Shown piece after piece: positions 1 to 6,395 of a stretch of 19,238 nt of DNA. The position numbers and the translations under genes were made by a program. Where the stretch lies: the NCBI GenBank assembly GCA_017560855.1, contig JAFZEB010000017.1:1-19238 (forward strand), read 5' to 3'. The notes beneath the pieces were generated by a model. That model did no database searches. It was not told the DNA's origin and was given only the letters and a program-made list of their open reading frames with translations. Positions within the stretch are counted from its first letter, which is position 1, and every line of letters begins with the position of its first letter. The stretch comes from Ruminiclostridium sp. (GTDB taxonomy: Bacteria; Bacillota; Clostridia; Oscillospirales; Oscillospiraceae).

Positions 1-2158
1 CGCCGGTGATACGGAAGACCTCGCGGACCTCTGCAGAGCCCAGTTCCACTTCCTTGAACTTGGGAGCCAGCATGCCCTTCATGGCGGCCTCGATCTCGTT
101 GATGGCGTCGTAGATGACGCGGTACATTCTCATGTCGACCTTCATGCGGACAGCGGAGTCCTTGGCGTTGGCGTCGGGACGGACGTTGAAGCCCACGATG
201 ATGGCACCGGAGGTAGCAGCCAGGGTGACGTCGGACTCGTTGATGGCGCCGACTGCACAGTGGATGACACGGACAGCAACCTCTTCGTTGGTGATCTTCT
301 CCAGGGAGGCCTTGACGGCTTCTGCAGAGCCCTGGACGTCTGCCTTGACGATGACGTTCAGCTTCTTCAGCTCGCCCTGCTGGATGTGGGAGAACAGGTC
401 GTCCAGAGTGACCTTGCTGCCGGTGTTGGCTGCCATCTTGTTCTCGTGCTTGCGCTGTTCCACCAGCTCACGGGCCATGCGCTCGTCAGCAACGGCGTGG
501 AAGTCGTCACCGGCGCTGGGAACTTCGCCCATACCGATGATCTCAACAGGCACGGAGGGGCCTGCGGACTGGATCTTCTTGCCGGTTGCGTCGGTCATGG
601 CACGGACACGGCCAACGGCAGTGCCTGCGATGATGACGTCGCCCTGCTTCAGGGTGCCCTTCTGGACCAGCAGGGTGGCCACGGGGCCGCGGCCCTTGTC
701 CAGGCGAGCCTCGATGACAGCGCCGTGGGCGGTGCGGTTGGGGTTGGCCTTCAGCTCCTGGACCTCAGCGGTCAGGACCAGCATATCCAGGAGGTTATCG
801 ATGCCCATACCGGTTTTGGCGGAGATGGGGCAGACGATGGTGTCACCGCCCCACTCTTCGGGCACCAGACCGTGCTCGGTCAGCTGCTGGGTGATGCGGT
901 CGGGGTTTGCAGTGGGCTTATCCATCTTGTTGATGGCCACGATGATGGGGATCTCAGCGGCCTTGGCGTGGTTGATGGACTCGATGGTCTGGGGCATGAT
1001 GCCGTCGTCGGCAGCAACCACCAGGATGGCGATGTCGGTGATCATAGCGCCGCGGGCACGCATGGCGGTGAAGGCCTCGTGGCCGGGGGTGTCCAGGAAG
1101 GTGATGGGGGAGCCGCCCACGTCAACCTGGTATGCACCGATGTGCTGGGTGATGCCGCCGGCCTCGCCGGATGCCACGTGGGCGTTGCGGATATAGTCCA
1201 GCAGAGAGGTCTTGCCGTGGTCAACGTGACCCATGACAACGACGACGGGTGCGCGGGGAGCCAGATCTTCATCCTTATCCTCGGCGGTGTCGATAAGCTT
1301 TTCTTCGATGGTGACGATGACTTCCTTCTCCACCTTGCAGCCCAGTTCCATGGCCACCAGAGCGGCGGTGTCGTAGTCGATCAGCTCGGACAGGGAGGCC
1401 ATAACGCCCATCTTCATCAGGCACTTGACCACGTCTGCGCCGGTCTTCTTCATGCGGGAGGCCAGCTCGCCCACGCCGATCTCGTCGGGGATCTTGACGG
1501 TCAGGGGGGTCTTCTTGGCGATCTCCAGCTGCAGACGGCGCATCTTCTCCTGCTCCTCCTGCTTGCGCTTGTTGCCGAAACCGGCGTTCTTGCGCTGGCT
1601 GCCCTTGCTCTGGATCTTCTGCTTGCCGCTCTGCATCTTGTTGGCACGCTCGGGAGCCAGGGTCTCCAGATGCTCGTCGTACTTGTCCAGGTTCACAGCG
1701 CCGCCCTTACGGGTGTCCACCAGCTTCTTTTCGGGGACGCGGGTGGTGGGCTGCTGGGGCTGGGGGGCAGCGGGAGCCTTGGGGGCTGCCTGCTGGTTGT
1801 TGTTCTGGGGCTTGGGACCACGGTTCTGGCCGCCCTCACGGTTGGGACGGTCGTTGCGGTCGTTGCGGCCGCGGTTCTGGTTCTGGCCGCCTTCGGGCTT
1901 ACGGTCGCGGTTGGGACGGTCGTTTCTTGCCATGTCAGTCTTCTCCTTTTTGGCGGGTGCGCCCAGGGAAGCCTGCATGTCAGCCACCTGGTTCTTCTGG
2001 GTGACATGTTCAAAAATCAGGGACAGCTCCTTGTCGTCCAGCACCTGCATATGATTTTTAGGGGTGGTAGCGTAAGTGGTGAGGATCTGGGTGATCTCCT
2101 TGGTGGACTTGCCGAGATCCTTGGCTACCTCATGAACGCGATACTTTTCTAAACTCAA
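1..2158 (-). CDS. infB: Translation initiation factor IF-2 (3' end cut by window edge)
   Basis: IF-2 is the GTPase that places initiator tRNA on the 30S subunit and promotes 50S joining. About 719 residues are visible. The N-terminal IF2_N helix domain begins MSLEKYRVHEVAKDL. A low-complexity Arg/Asn/Gln/Pro-rich linker follows (roughly residues 75-135), then a second IF2_N-like domain (about 225-285). The G domain carries GHVDHGKT at 310-317, DTPGHEAF near 357 and NKMD at 410-413. Beta-barrel domains follow, and the reading ends in IF-2 domain IV (EAAMKGMLAPKFKE, then VREVFRITG) at the left edge, so roughly 80 C-terminal residues are missing. The start is a TTG at 2158: GGAGGT lies 8 bases upstream and the residues after the TTG match the conserved IF2_N start. 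It is the last visible gene of the nusA operon, 24 bases after ylxQ. Confidence 0.97.
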   Translation of the reverse strand, partial: MSLEKYRVHEVAKDLGKSTKEITQILTTYATTPKNHMQVLDDKELSLIFEHVTQKNQVADMQASLGAPAKKEKTDMARNDRPNRDRKPEGGQNQNRGRNDRNDRPNREGGQNRGPKPQNNNQQAAPKAPAAPQPQQPTTRVPEKKLVDTRKGGAVNLDKYDEHLETLAPERANKMQSGKQKIQSKGSQRKNAGFGNKRKQEEQEKMRRLQLEIAKKTPLTVKIPDEIGVGELASRMKKTGADVVKCLMKMGVMASLSELIDYDTAALVAMELGCKVEKEVIVTIEEKLIDTAEDKDEDLAPRAPVVVVMGHVDHGKTSLLDYIRNAHVASGEAGGITQHIGAYQVDVGGSPITFLDTPGHEAFTAMRARGAMITDIAILVVAADDGIMPQTIESINHAKAAEIPIIVAINKMDKPTANPDRITQQLTEHGLVPEEWGGDTIVCPISAKTGMGIDNLLDMLVLTAEVQELKANPNRTAHGAVIEARLDKGRGPVATLLVQKGTLKQGDVIIAGTAVGRVRAMTDATGKKIQSAGPSVPVEIIGMGEVPSAGDDFHAVADERMARELVEQRKHENKMAANTGSKVTLDDLFSHIQQGELKKLNVIVKADVQGSAEAVKASLEKITNEEVAVRVIHCAVGAINESDVTLAATSGAIIVGFNVRPDANAKDSAVRMKVDMRMYRVIYDAINEIEAAMKGMLAPKFKEVELGSAEVREVFRITG

Positions 2159-2182
2159 ATATAGCCACCTCCGTTGTGTCGG

Positions 2183-2635
2183 TTAGGGTTTCTTCTTACT
2201 ATTGTTTGCGCTTCGGGCTTTGGGTTTGCCCGGGCGGGTGGTTTTCTCACGCTTCTCATCCCGGCGCTTCTTGGCACGGGCGGCCTTTTCGGCCAGAAGC
2301 TGGCTGAGGGCTGCGTAGTTCTCCGGGTCTGCCTTGGCCAGGCGGTCTGCCACGGCGGCGGCAAAGCCCATGTCGCCGATGGCCACCATGGCGCAGGAAT
2401 TGCGGCCCAGGCCACGGCCCAGTTCATCCTTGGTGAGGGGGATGGTCACGCAGAGGTTGTTCTCACTGCTCTGGGCAGAGAGATGGGCCCGGCGGACGCT
2501 GTTTTCGGCTGCATCCTGGGCTAGCAGCAGCAGGTAGGCCTTGTGGTCCCGGCAGAGGGCGGCCACAGGCTCCTCGCCGATGGCCAGCTTGCCTGCCCGA
2601 TGGACCAGGCCCAGCAGATTGGGGATGTTATCCAT
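2183..2635 (-). CDS. ylxQ: L7Ae/L30e-family ribosomal-type protein YlxQ
   Basis: This 150-residue protein belongs to the L7Ae/L30e/S12e fold, small RNA-binding proteins related to archaeal L7Ae. The family signature is visible: LLGLVHRAGKLAIGEE at 7-22, LLLLAQDAAENSVRR at 35-49, and VTIPLTKDELGRGLGR then VAIGD at about 63-88. In Bacillus the equivalent gene sits between ylxR and infB, as here. The usual family length is near 100 residues. This copy adds a C-terminal tail (about 120-150) of Lys/Arg-rich, probably disordered sequence ending NNSKKKP, which may add general RNA affinity (inference). Its ATG at 2635 overlaps the end of ylxR by 8 bases and uses a GGAGG inside ylxR, so the two are probably translationally coupled. 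Its exact cellular role is not established. Confidence 0.92.
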   Translation of the reverse strand: MDNIPNLLGLVHRAGKLAIGEEPVAALCRDHKAYLLLLAQDAAENSVRRAHLSAQSSENNLCVTIPLTKDELGRGLGRNSCAMVAIGDMGFAAAVADRLAKADPENYAALSQLLAEKAARAKKRRDEKREKTTRPGKPKARSANNSKKKP

Positions 2636-2903
2636 CCTGGCTTCCTCCCTTCATCTGTTCCTCCAGGCCGTCATAGACGTCCTCGGGGATGGGGAGGGAG
2701 AAGGAACGCTCCAGGGCCTTGGACTTGCGGATGCGCTTGAGGCACTCGGGCTGGGGGCAGAGATAGGCACCCCGGCCGGGCTTCTTGCCGTGGAAATCCA
2801 GGCTGATCTCTCCTTCGGGGGAACGGACCACCCGGATGAGTTCACGCTTGGGCTTCATTTCCCGGCAGCCAAGACACTGGCGCAGAGGGATCTTTTTGGG
2901 CAC
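2628..2903 (-). CDS. ylxR: YlxR / RnpM family RNA-binding protein (DUF448)
   Basis: This 91-residue protein matches the YlxR family: CLGCREMKPKRELIRVV at 10-26, then KPGRGAYLC at 41-49 and a further Cys at 54. The four cysteines (10, 13, 49, 54) sit where some family members could bind a metal. In Bacillus subtilis the protein (RnpM) has been reported to bind RNase P RNA and modulate its activity; assigning that role here is by homology. The start is a GTG at 2903, supported by TAGGAGGTG 6-8 bases upstream and by the family-typical start PKKIPLRQC. It lies between nusA and ylxQ, the conserved position, with a 33-base gap after nusA and an 8-base overlap with ylxQ. Confidence 0.94.
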   Translation of the reverse strand: MPKKIPLRQCLGCREMKPKRELIRVVRSPEGEISLDFHGKKPGRGAYLCPQPECLKRIRKSKALERSFSLPIPEDVYDGLEEQMKGGSQDG

Positions 2904-2936
2904 GGGAGCACCTCCTAGGGTAATGTCAGGGGGGAA

Positions 2937-4175
2937 TTATTCCTCCACGGGGGTCTCGTCAGCAGCCTCGTCCAGGTCGTCGAAGAACTCGTCGTCTTCG
3001 AAGTCCTCTGCCTCTTCGGCGGCCAGAGCGGCGGCCTCGGCAGCTGCGGCTGCGGCAGCTGCATCCTCCTCTTCCCACTCGTGGACGGCGGACTCAGCCT
3101 TGATGTCGATCTTAAAGCCGGTGAGCTTGGCGGCCAGACGGGCGTTCTGACCCTCCTTGCCGATGGCCAGGGAGAGCTGGTCGTCGGGGACCACCACCCG
3201 GCAGCTCTTGGTGCCCTCCAGGGGCAGGACGGAGATGACGTCGGCGGGGGAGAGGGAGGCTGCCACGTACTCGGCGGGATCCTCGCTGTACTTGATGATG
3301 TCGATCTTCTCGTTGCGCAGCTCGGAGACCACGCTGTTCACGCGAGCGCCCTTGGGGCCCACGCATGCGCCGATGGGATCCACGTTCTCGTCGGCAGAGT
3401 AGACGGCGATCTTGGAGCGGCTGCCTGCCTCACGGGCGATGGAGCGGATCTCCACGGTGCCGTCGTAGATTTCGGGAACTTCCAGCTCGAAGAGGCGCTT
3501 GACCAGGCCGGGATGGGTGCGGGAGATGAGGACCTGGGGGCCACGGCTGGAGCGGCGGACTTCCACCACATAGACCTTGATGCGGTCGCCCTCCCGGATG
3601 ACCTCACCACGGACCTGCTCGGCGGGAGCCAGGTAAGCGTCGGTGGACTCACCGTTGCTGGTGATGCGCAGGGAGACAGCGCCGTTGCGGGGATCCACAC
3701 GGGTGACGGTGCCCAACAACATCTCGTGCTCCTTGGAGTTGAACAGATCGTAGATCATGCTGTGCTCTGCCTCACGCATACCCTGGATGATGACCTGACG
3801 GGCGGTCTGGGCGGCGATGCGGCCGAAGTTGCGGGGCTTGATCTCGATGCGGACCACGTCGCCGGTCTGGGCGGTGGGCAGGGTCTTGCGGGCGTCTTCC
3901 AGGGCCAGCTCGGTGTAGGGGTTGTCGACCTCCTCCACGATCTCCTTCTTCACGTACATGCGGACGGTGCCGGCCAGCTCGTTGGCCTCCACAAAGACGT
4001 TGTCGGTGATGCCCTCGTGGTCACGCTTGTAAGCGGAAACCAGAGCCTGGGTGATCTTCTCCAGCATGTAGGCCTTGGGGATGCCCTTTTCCTTTTCGAT
4101 CAGCGAGATGGCGGTGAAAAATTCCTTGCCGTCCAGCTCGTTGCTCTTTGCATTCTTGGGTGCTTTCTTAGCCAT
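2937..4175 (-). CDS. nusA: Transcription termination/antitermination protein NusA
   Basis: NusA binds RNA polymerase and stimulates pausing and intrinsic termination. The 412-residue product has the expected order. The N-terminal polymerase-binding domain includes EKEKGIPKAYMLEKITQAL and AYKRDHEG. The S1 domain (about 150-215) includes LGTVTRVDPRNGAVSLRI. KH1 contains VDPIGACVGPKGARV and KH2 contains LSLAIGKEGQNARLAAKLTG. Two features are unusual: a 12-15 residue Lys/Ala-rich N-terminal extension before the conserved domain, and a tail (from about 370) with a poly-Ala run followed by a very acidic Glu/Asp stretch. The ATG at 4175 has AAGGAG upstream. The gene follows rimP after 23 bases. Its own product may control this operon through the leader hairpin at 4746-4778. 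Confidence 0.97.
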   Translation of the reverse strand: MAKKAPKNAKSNELDGKEFFTAISLIEKEKGIPKAYMLEKITQALVSAYKRDHEGITDNVFVEANELAGTVRMYVKKEIVEEVDNPYTELALEDARKTLPTAQTGDVVRIEIKPRNFGRIAAQTARQVIIQGMREAEHSMIYDLFNSKEHEMLLGTVTRVDPRNGAVSLRITSNGESTDAYLAPAEQVRGEVIREGDRIKVYVVEVRRSSRGPQVLISRTHPGLVKRLFELEVPEIYDGTVEIRSIAREAGSRSKIAVYSADENVDPIGACVGPKGARVNSVVSELRNEKIDIIKYSEDPAEYVAASLSPADVISVLPLEGTKSCRVVVPDDQLSLAIGKEGQNARLAAKLTGFKIDIKAESAVHEWEEEDAAAAAAAAEAAALAAEEAEDFEDDEFFDDLDEAADETPVEE

Positions 4176-4198
4176 AATTCAAAGCTCCTTGCTTCAGA

Positions 4199-4654
4199 TT
4201 AGAAGCTCACGTGCAGACGCACGAAAGCGATTTCTTTCTTGTCAAAGGTCACGGTCTCGCCGCCCATCTCCAGGGTGACGTTGCCGTCTTCGTAACCGGC
4301 CAGGATGCCGGTGCAGTTCTTCTGGCCGTTGACGGCCTTGTAGAACTTTACGTCCACTTCGGCGCCCATGAAGGCTTCGAAGTGCTCGGGCTTCTTCAGG
4401 GGGCGGTCAGCGCCTGCGGAAGAGACCTCGAAGGTGTAGGGATCCTGGATGGGGTCCGCCTCATCCAGCAGGGGGTCCACGCCGCGGCTGACGGCTTCGC
4501 AGTCGTCGATGGAGATGCCGCCCTCCTTGTCAATATACAGGCGGAGATACCAGCTGCCGGCCTCCTTGATGTACTCCACGTCCCACAGGGTGCAGCCGCA
4601 GGCCTCTACCACGGGGCGGGCCAGCTCTGCGGTCAGATCAGTGATTTTGGACAT
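4199..4654 (-). CDS. rimP: Ribosome maturation factor RimP
   Basis: RimP helps assemble the 30S subunit. The 151-residue protein shows the family pattern: an N-terminal domain with LWDVEYIKEAGSWYLRLYID (about 23-42) and SIDDCEAVSRGVDPLLDEAD (48-67), the linker motif FEVSSAGADRPLKKPEHF, then an SH3-like C-terminal domain with TGILAGYEDGNVTLE. The usual motif is SSPGLDRPL; here Pro and Leu are both replaced by Ala, a mild variant. The ATG at 4654 has AGGAGG 6-7 bases upstream. It is the first gene of the nusA-infB operon, about 150 bases downstream of the best minus-strand promoter in the gap. Confidence 0.95.
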   Translation of the reverse strand: MSKITDLTAELARPVVEACGCTLWDVEYIKEAGSWYLRLYIDKEGGISIDDCEAVSRGVDPLLDEADPIQDPYTFEVSSAGADRPLKKPEHFEAFMGAEVDVKFYKAVNGQKNCTGILAGYEDGNVTLEMGGETVTFDKKEIAFVRLHVSF

Positions 4655-4707
4655 AGTAACCTCCTGTGCGCCTTTTGTGCGCTTTATATAATATAATGTA
4701 TAGAGCG

Positions 4708-4735
4708 GGTCCTTTTTCCCCTGGGAAGCAGGACC
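4708..4735 (-). promoter_or_regulatory. Second hairpin in the rimP-nusA leader
   Basis: On the minus strand GGTCCT (4735-4730) can pair with AGGACC (4713-4708). An inner stem TTCCC/GGGAA is nested inside it, giving a long imperfect hairpin between the attenuator and rimP. No U-tract follows, so it is not a terminator by itself. It may stabilise the leader RNA or affect NusA action; the function is unknown. Confidence 0.45.
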
Positions 4736-4745
4736 GGGGTGCGTG

Positions 4746-4778
4746 AATATAAAAGAAAGAGCGGGGCAAGCCCCACTC
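4746..4778 (-). terminator. Leader hairpin with interrupted U-tract (putative NusA-dependent attenuator)
   Basis: On the minus strand GAGtGGGG and CCCCgCTC form a short stem with one mismatch and a four-base loop (4778-4759). It is followed at once by a U-rich run interrupted by C and A (4758-4746). It starts about 25 bases after the predicted transcription start and lies before rimP, so it would terminate transcripts of its own operon. Weak hairpins with broken U-tracts are the class known to need NusA in Bacillus subtilis, where nusA is autoregulated by a 5'-UTR attenuator. Confidence 0.6.
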
Positions 4779-4809
4779 CTTACTACTTACATCTTCCATT
4801 ACGTTTCAC

Positions 4810-4838
4810 ATTATAGCACGCCGGAGGGTGGCTTGCAA
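4810..4838 (-). promoter_or_regulatory. Promoter of the rimP-nusA-ylxR-ylxQ-infB operon
   Basis: On the minus strand a TTGCAA -35 box (4838-4833), a 17-base spacer and a perfect TATAAT -10 box (4815-4810) form a housekeeping sigma factor promoter. The predicted start is near 4803, giving a leader of about 150 bases before the rimP ATG. An AT-rich block at 4683-4703 could supply a second, weaker start but has no good -35 box. Confidence 0.75.
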
Positions 4839-4931
4839 GGGGTTAGACAGGAATTCATGGAAAATTGCCAATTTCTCCTGGATTCTTGCCTCATCTCTTT
4901 CCGGCAGGAGCAGAATGGGAGGGGGACTGGT

Positions 4932-5009
4932 ATGAAATGTAAACGTTTTATTAAAAAAAGGAAAAGAAAGGCACGAAAGACTTGCCGAAAAAGGGGTAAG
5001 TATGTATAA
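4932..5009 (+). CDS. Possible 25-residue very basic peptide (doubtful)
   Basis: A short frame begins at ATG 4932 with a purine-rich GGGAGGGGG ribosome-binding-like stretch ending about 6 bases upstream, and stops at 5009. More than half of the 25 residues are Lys or Arg, with two Cys. It overlaps the predicted promoter of the following gene, and no promoter of its own is evident. The Lys/Arg content may only reflect A-rich DNA, so it is listed with low confidence. I recognise no family. Confidence 0.2.
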   Translation: MKCKRFIKKRKRKARKTCRKRGKYV

Positions 5010-5010
5010 T
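4982..5010 (+). promoter_or_regulatory. Promoter of the LCP-family gene
   Basis: TTGCCG (4982-4987), a 17-base spacer and a perfect TATAAT (5005-5010). The predicted start is near 5017, giving a 5' leader of about 65 bases before the TTG start codon at 5082. It diverges from the nusA operon promoter. Confidence 0.7.
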
Positions 5011-5081
5011 GGTCAATCGTATAGCATGGATAATTGCCTTCATGCGGCCAATGGAACTACAGACCAAAGGAGGCGTTGGCT

Positions 5082-6089
5082 TTGGCCAAAAAGAAAAAGC
5101 GCAAGCTGAAGAAACCGTACCGTATCCTCAAGGGGATCTACACCGCCGTCGTGGTGCTGGCAGCCCTGATCGTTTTGGGATACGCCGTATATAAGATCGC
5201 AGTCCCTGAGCCTGAGATCTCCCAGGAGGGATCCGGTCAGGGTGTGGTGGAGGCGGAGGCTCCCGGCATGGAGACCGGCGCCCACCAGCGGAAGGAGAAG
5301 ACCTACACCTTCCTGCTGGCCATTCCCGACCAGGAGAGCGGCAATGCAGACTCCATCATGGTGGTCACCTATGATGTGCCCAACCAGAAGGTGGGTATGG
5401 TCTCCATTCCCCGTGACACCCTGGTCAATGAGAAGAACCCCAAGATCAACTCCAGTATGCGGGGCGGCATCGACAACCTGGAGCGGGTGGTCTCCGAACT
5501 GGTGGGCTTCCCCCTGGACTACTATATCACCCTGGACCTGGATGCCTTCATTGAGATCGTGGATGCCGTGGGCGGCGTGGAATTCAATGTCCCCGTGGAG
5601 ATGTACTACGATGACCCCGCCCAGGACCTGCACATCCACTACCAGCCCGGTGTTCAGCACCTGAGCGGCCAGCAGGCCATGGAGGTCTGCCGCTTCCGCC
5701 ACAATGCCGACGGCACCGGCTACCCCCTGGGTGACGTCCAGCGTGCCCAGACCGCCCAGCAGATGATGCTCACCGTGGCCAAGAAGGTGGTCTCTGTGGA
5801 CAGCCTGGTGAACATCAACGAGTTCATCGACATCGTGGAGCGGAATATCGAGACCAACATGAGCGGCACCGACATTGCCTGGTTTGCAGCCAAGGGCCTG
5901 GGTCTGAACCTGTCCACCGGCATTTCCGGTGAAGCCCTGCCCGGTGACGGCAACGTGACCTACAAGGGAACCAGCTACTGTTATGAGCTCTACCCCAATG
6001 ACAGTCTGGAGATCATCAACCGGCTCATCAACCCCTATACCACGGACATGACCCTGGAGGATGTGGAGATCTTCCAGTCTCCCTATTAA
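5082..6089 (+). CDS. LytR-CpsA-Psr (LCP) family cell-wall glycopolymer ligase
   Basis: LCP proteins transfer undecaprenyl-linked glycopolymers (teichoic acid, capsule) onto peptidoglycan at the outer membrane face. The 335-residue product has a basic cytoplasmic N-terminus (MAKKKKRKLKK), one membrane segment at about 18-40, then an extracellular LCP domain. Conserved marks are GNADSIMVVTYD (87-98), SIPRDTLV (108-115), the RFR pair at 204-206, and GDVQRAQTAQQ (217-227) with the Arg/Asp residues that bind the lipid pyrophosphate. I chose the TTG at 5082 because AGGAGG (5068-5073) is 8 bases upstream. Earlier in-frame starts (ATG 5034, TTG 5076) have no ribosome binding site at usable spacing. 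It is a single-gene unit with its own promoter and terminator, and its substrate cannot be told from sequence. Confidence 0.93.
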   Translation: MAKKKKRKLKKPYRILKGIYTAVVVLAALIVLGYAVYKIAVPEPEISQEGSGQGVVEAEAPGMETGAHQRKEKTYTFLLAIPDQESGNADSIMVVTYDVPNQKVGMVSIPRDTLVNEKNPKINSSMRGGIDNLERVVSELVGFPLDYYITLDLDAFIEIVDAVGGVEFNVPVEMYYDDPAQDLHIHYQPGVQHLSGQQAMEVCRFRHNADGTGYPLGDVQRAQTAQQMMLTVAKKVVSVDSLVNINEFIDIVERNIETNMSGTDIAWFAAKGLGLNLSTGISGEALPGDGNVTYKGTSYCYELYPNDSLEIINRLINPYTTDMTLEDVEIFQSPY

Positions 6090-6101
6090 ATTGATACCCC
6101 G

Positions 6102-6139
6102 AAGAGAGAAGGATACCGCAGGTTTCCTTCTCTCTTTTT
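6102..6139 (+). terminator. Intrinsic terminator of the LCP gene
   Basis: A 12-bp perfect stem (6102-6113 with 6125-6136), an 11-base loop and a T-run ending at 6139. It begins 12 bases after the stop codon. Confidence 0.92.
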
Positions 6140-6270
6140 GTGTTTGCGCCCTCTGAAACAGGCAAAACAAAAAGTGGACAAAATGACACCAAAATGATGG
6201 AAATAATGCAAAAGTTAGCCTGTGCTAATGGATATCAAGGGGGATTTGGACCACAAGATAAAGGGTAATT

Positions 6271-6304
6271 TTGCAAATTCTGCAGGAATTCAGCAATTTT
6301 TTTT
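6271..6304 (+). terminator. Terminator-like hairpin upstream of the PFOR operon promoter
   Basis: TTGC and GCAA arms flank a nested AATTC/GAATT stem with a TGCAG loop, followed by eight T. It is a plausible plus-strand terminator, but no gene lies between it and the LCP terminator at 6102-6139. It may be a back-up terminator for the LCP gene or the 3' end of an unrecognised small RNA. The stretch 6140-6270 otherwise holds no coding frame or known motif that I can identify. Confidence 0.5.
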
Positions 6305-6309
6305 ATTTG

Positions 6310-6323
6310 GAATGTTGACATTC
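6310..6323 (+). promoter_or_regulatory. Palindrome over the -35 box (putative operator)
   Basis: GAATGTTGACATTC is an inverted repeat with two perfect 6-base arms around a TG centre. It contains the whole TTGACA -35 box of the polyferredoxin/PFOR operon promoter, so a dimeric regulator bound here would block RNA polymerase. I recognise no specific regulator; it does not match the Rex consensus. Confidence 0.5.
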
Positions 6324-6343
6324 TGAAGTTTGCGTACCATAAT
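6315..6343 (+). promoter_or_regulatory. Promoter of the polyferredoxin-PFOR-oxidoreductase operon
   Basis: A consensus TTGACA (6315-6320), a 17-base spacer and CATAAT (6338-6343). The predicted start is near 6350, leaving about 45 bases before the ATG at 6396. The strength of the boxes fits the high expression suggested by codon use. Confidence 0.8.
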
Positions 6344-6395
6344 GACAGTGGAATATAACCAACCTCGCAAAGCATTAAAAGGATGTGAGATACGA

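Noticed and set aside
260..2152. A 630-codon plus-strand frame opposite infB
   Set aside because: The translation is low-complexity Leu/Gly/Val/Asp repeats mirroring the infB codons; infB is certain from its G-domain motifs.
4683..4703. AT-rich TATATTATA block as the main rimP promoter
   Set aside because: No matching -35 box at 17 bases; the promoter at 4810-4838 is much closer to consensus. It is retained only as a possible secondary start.
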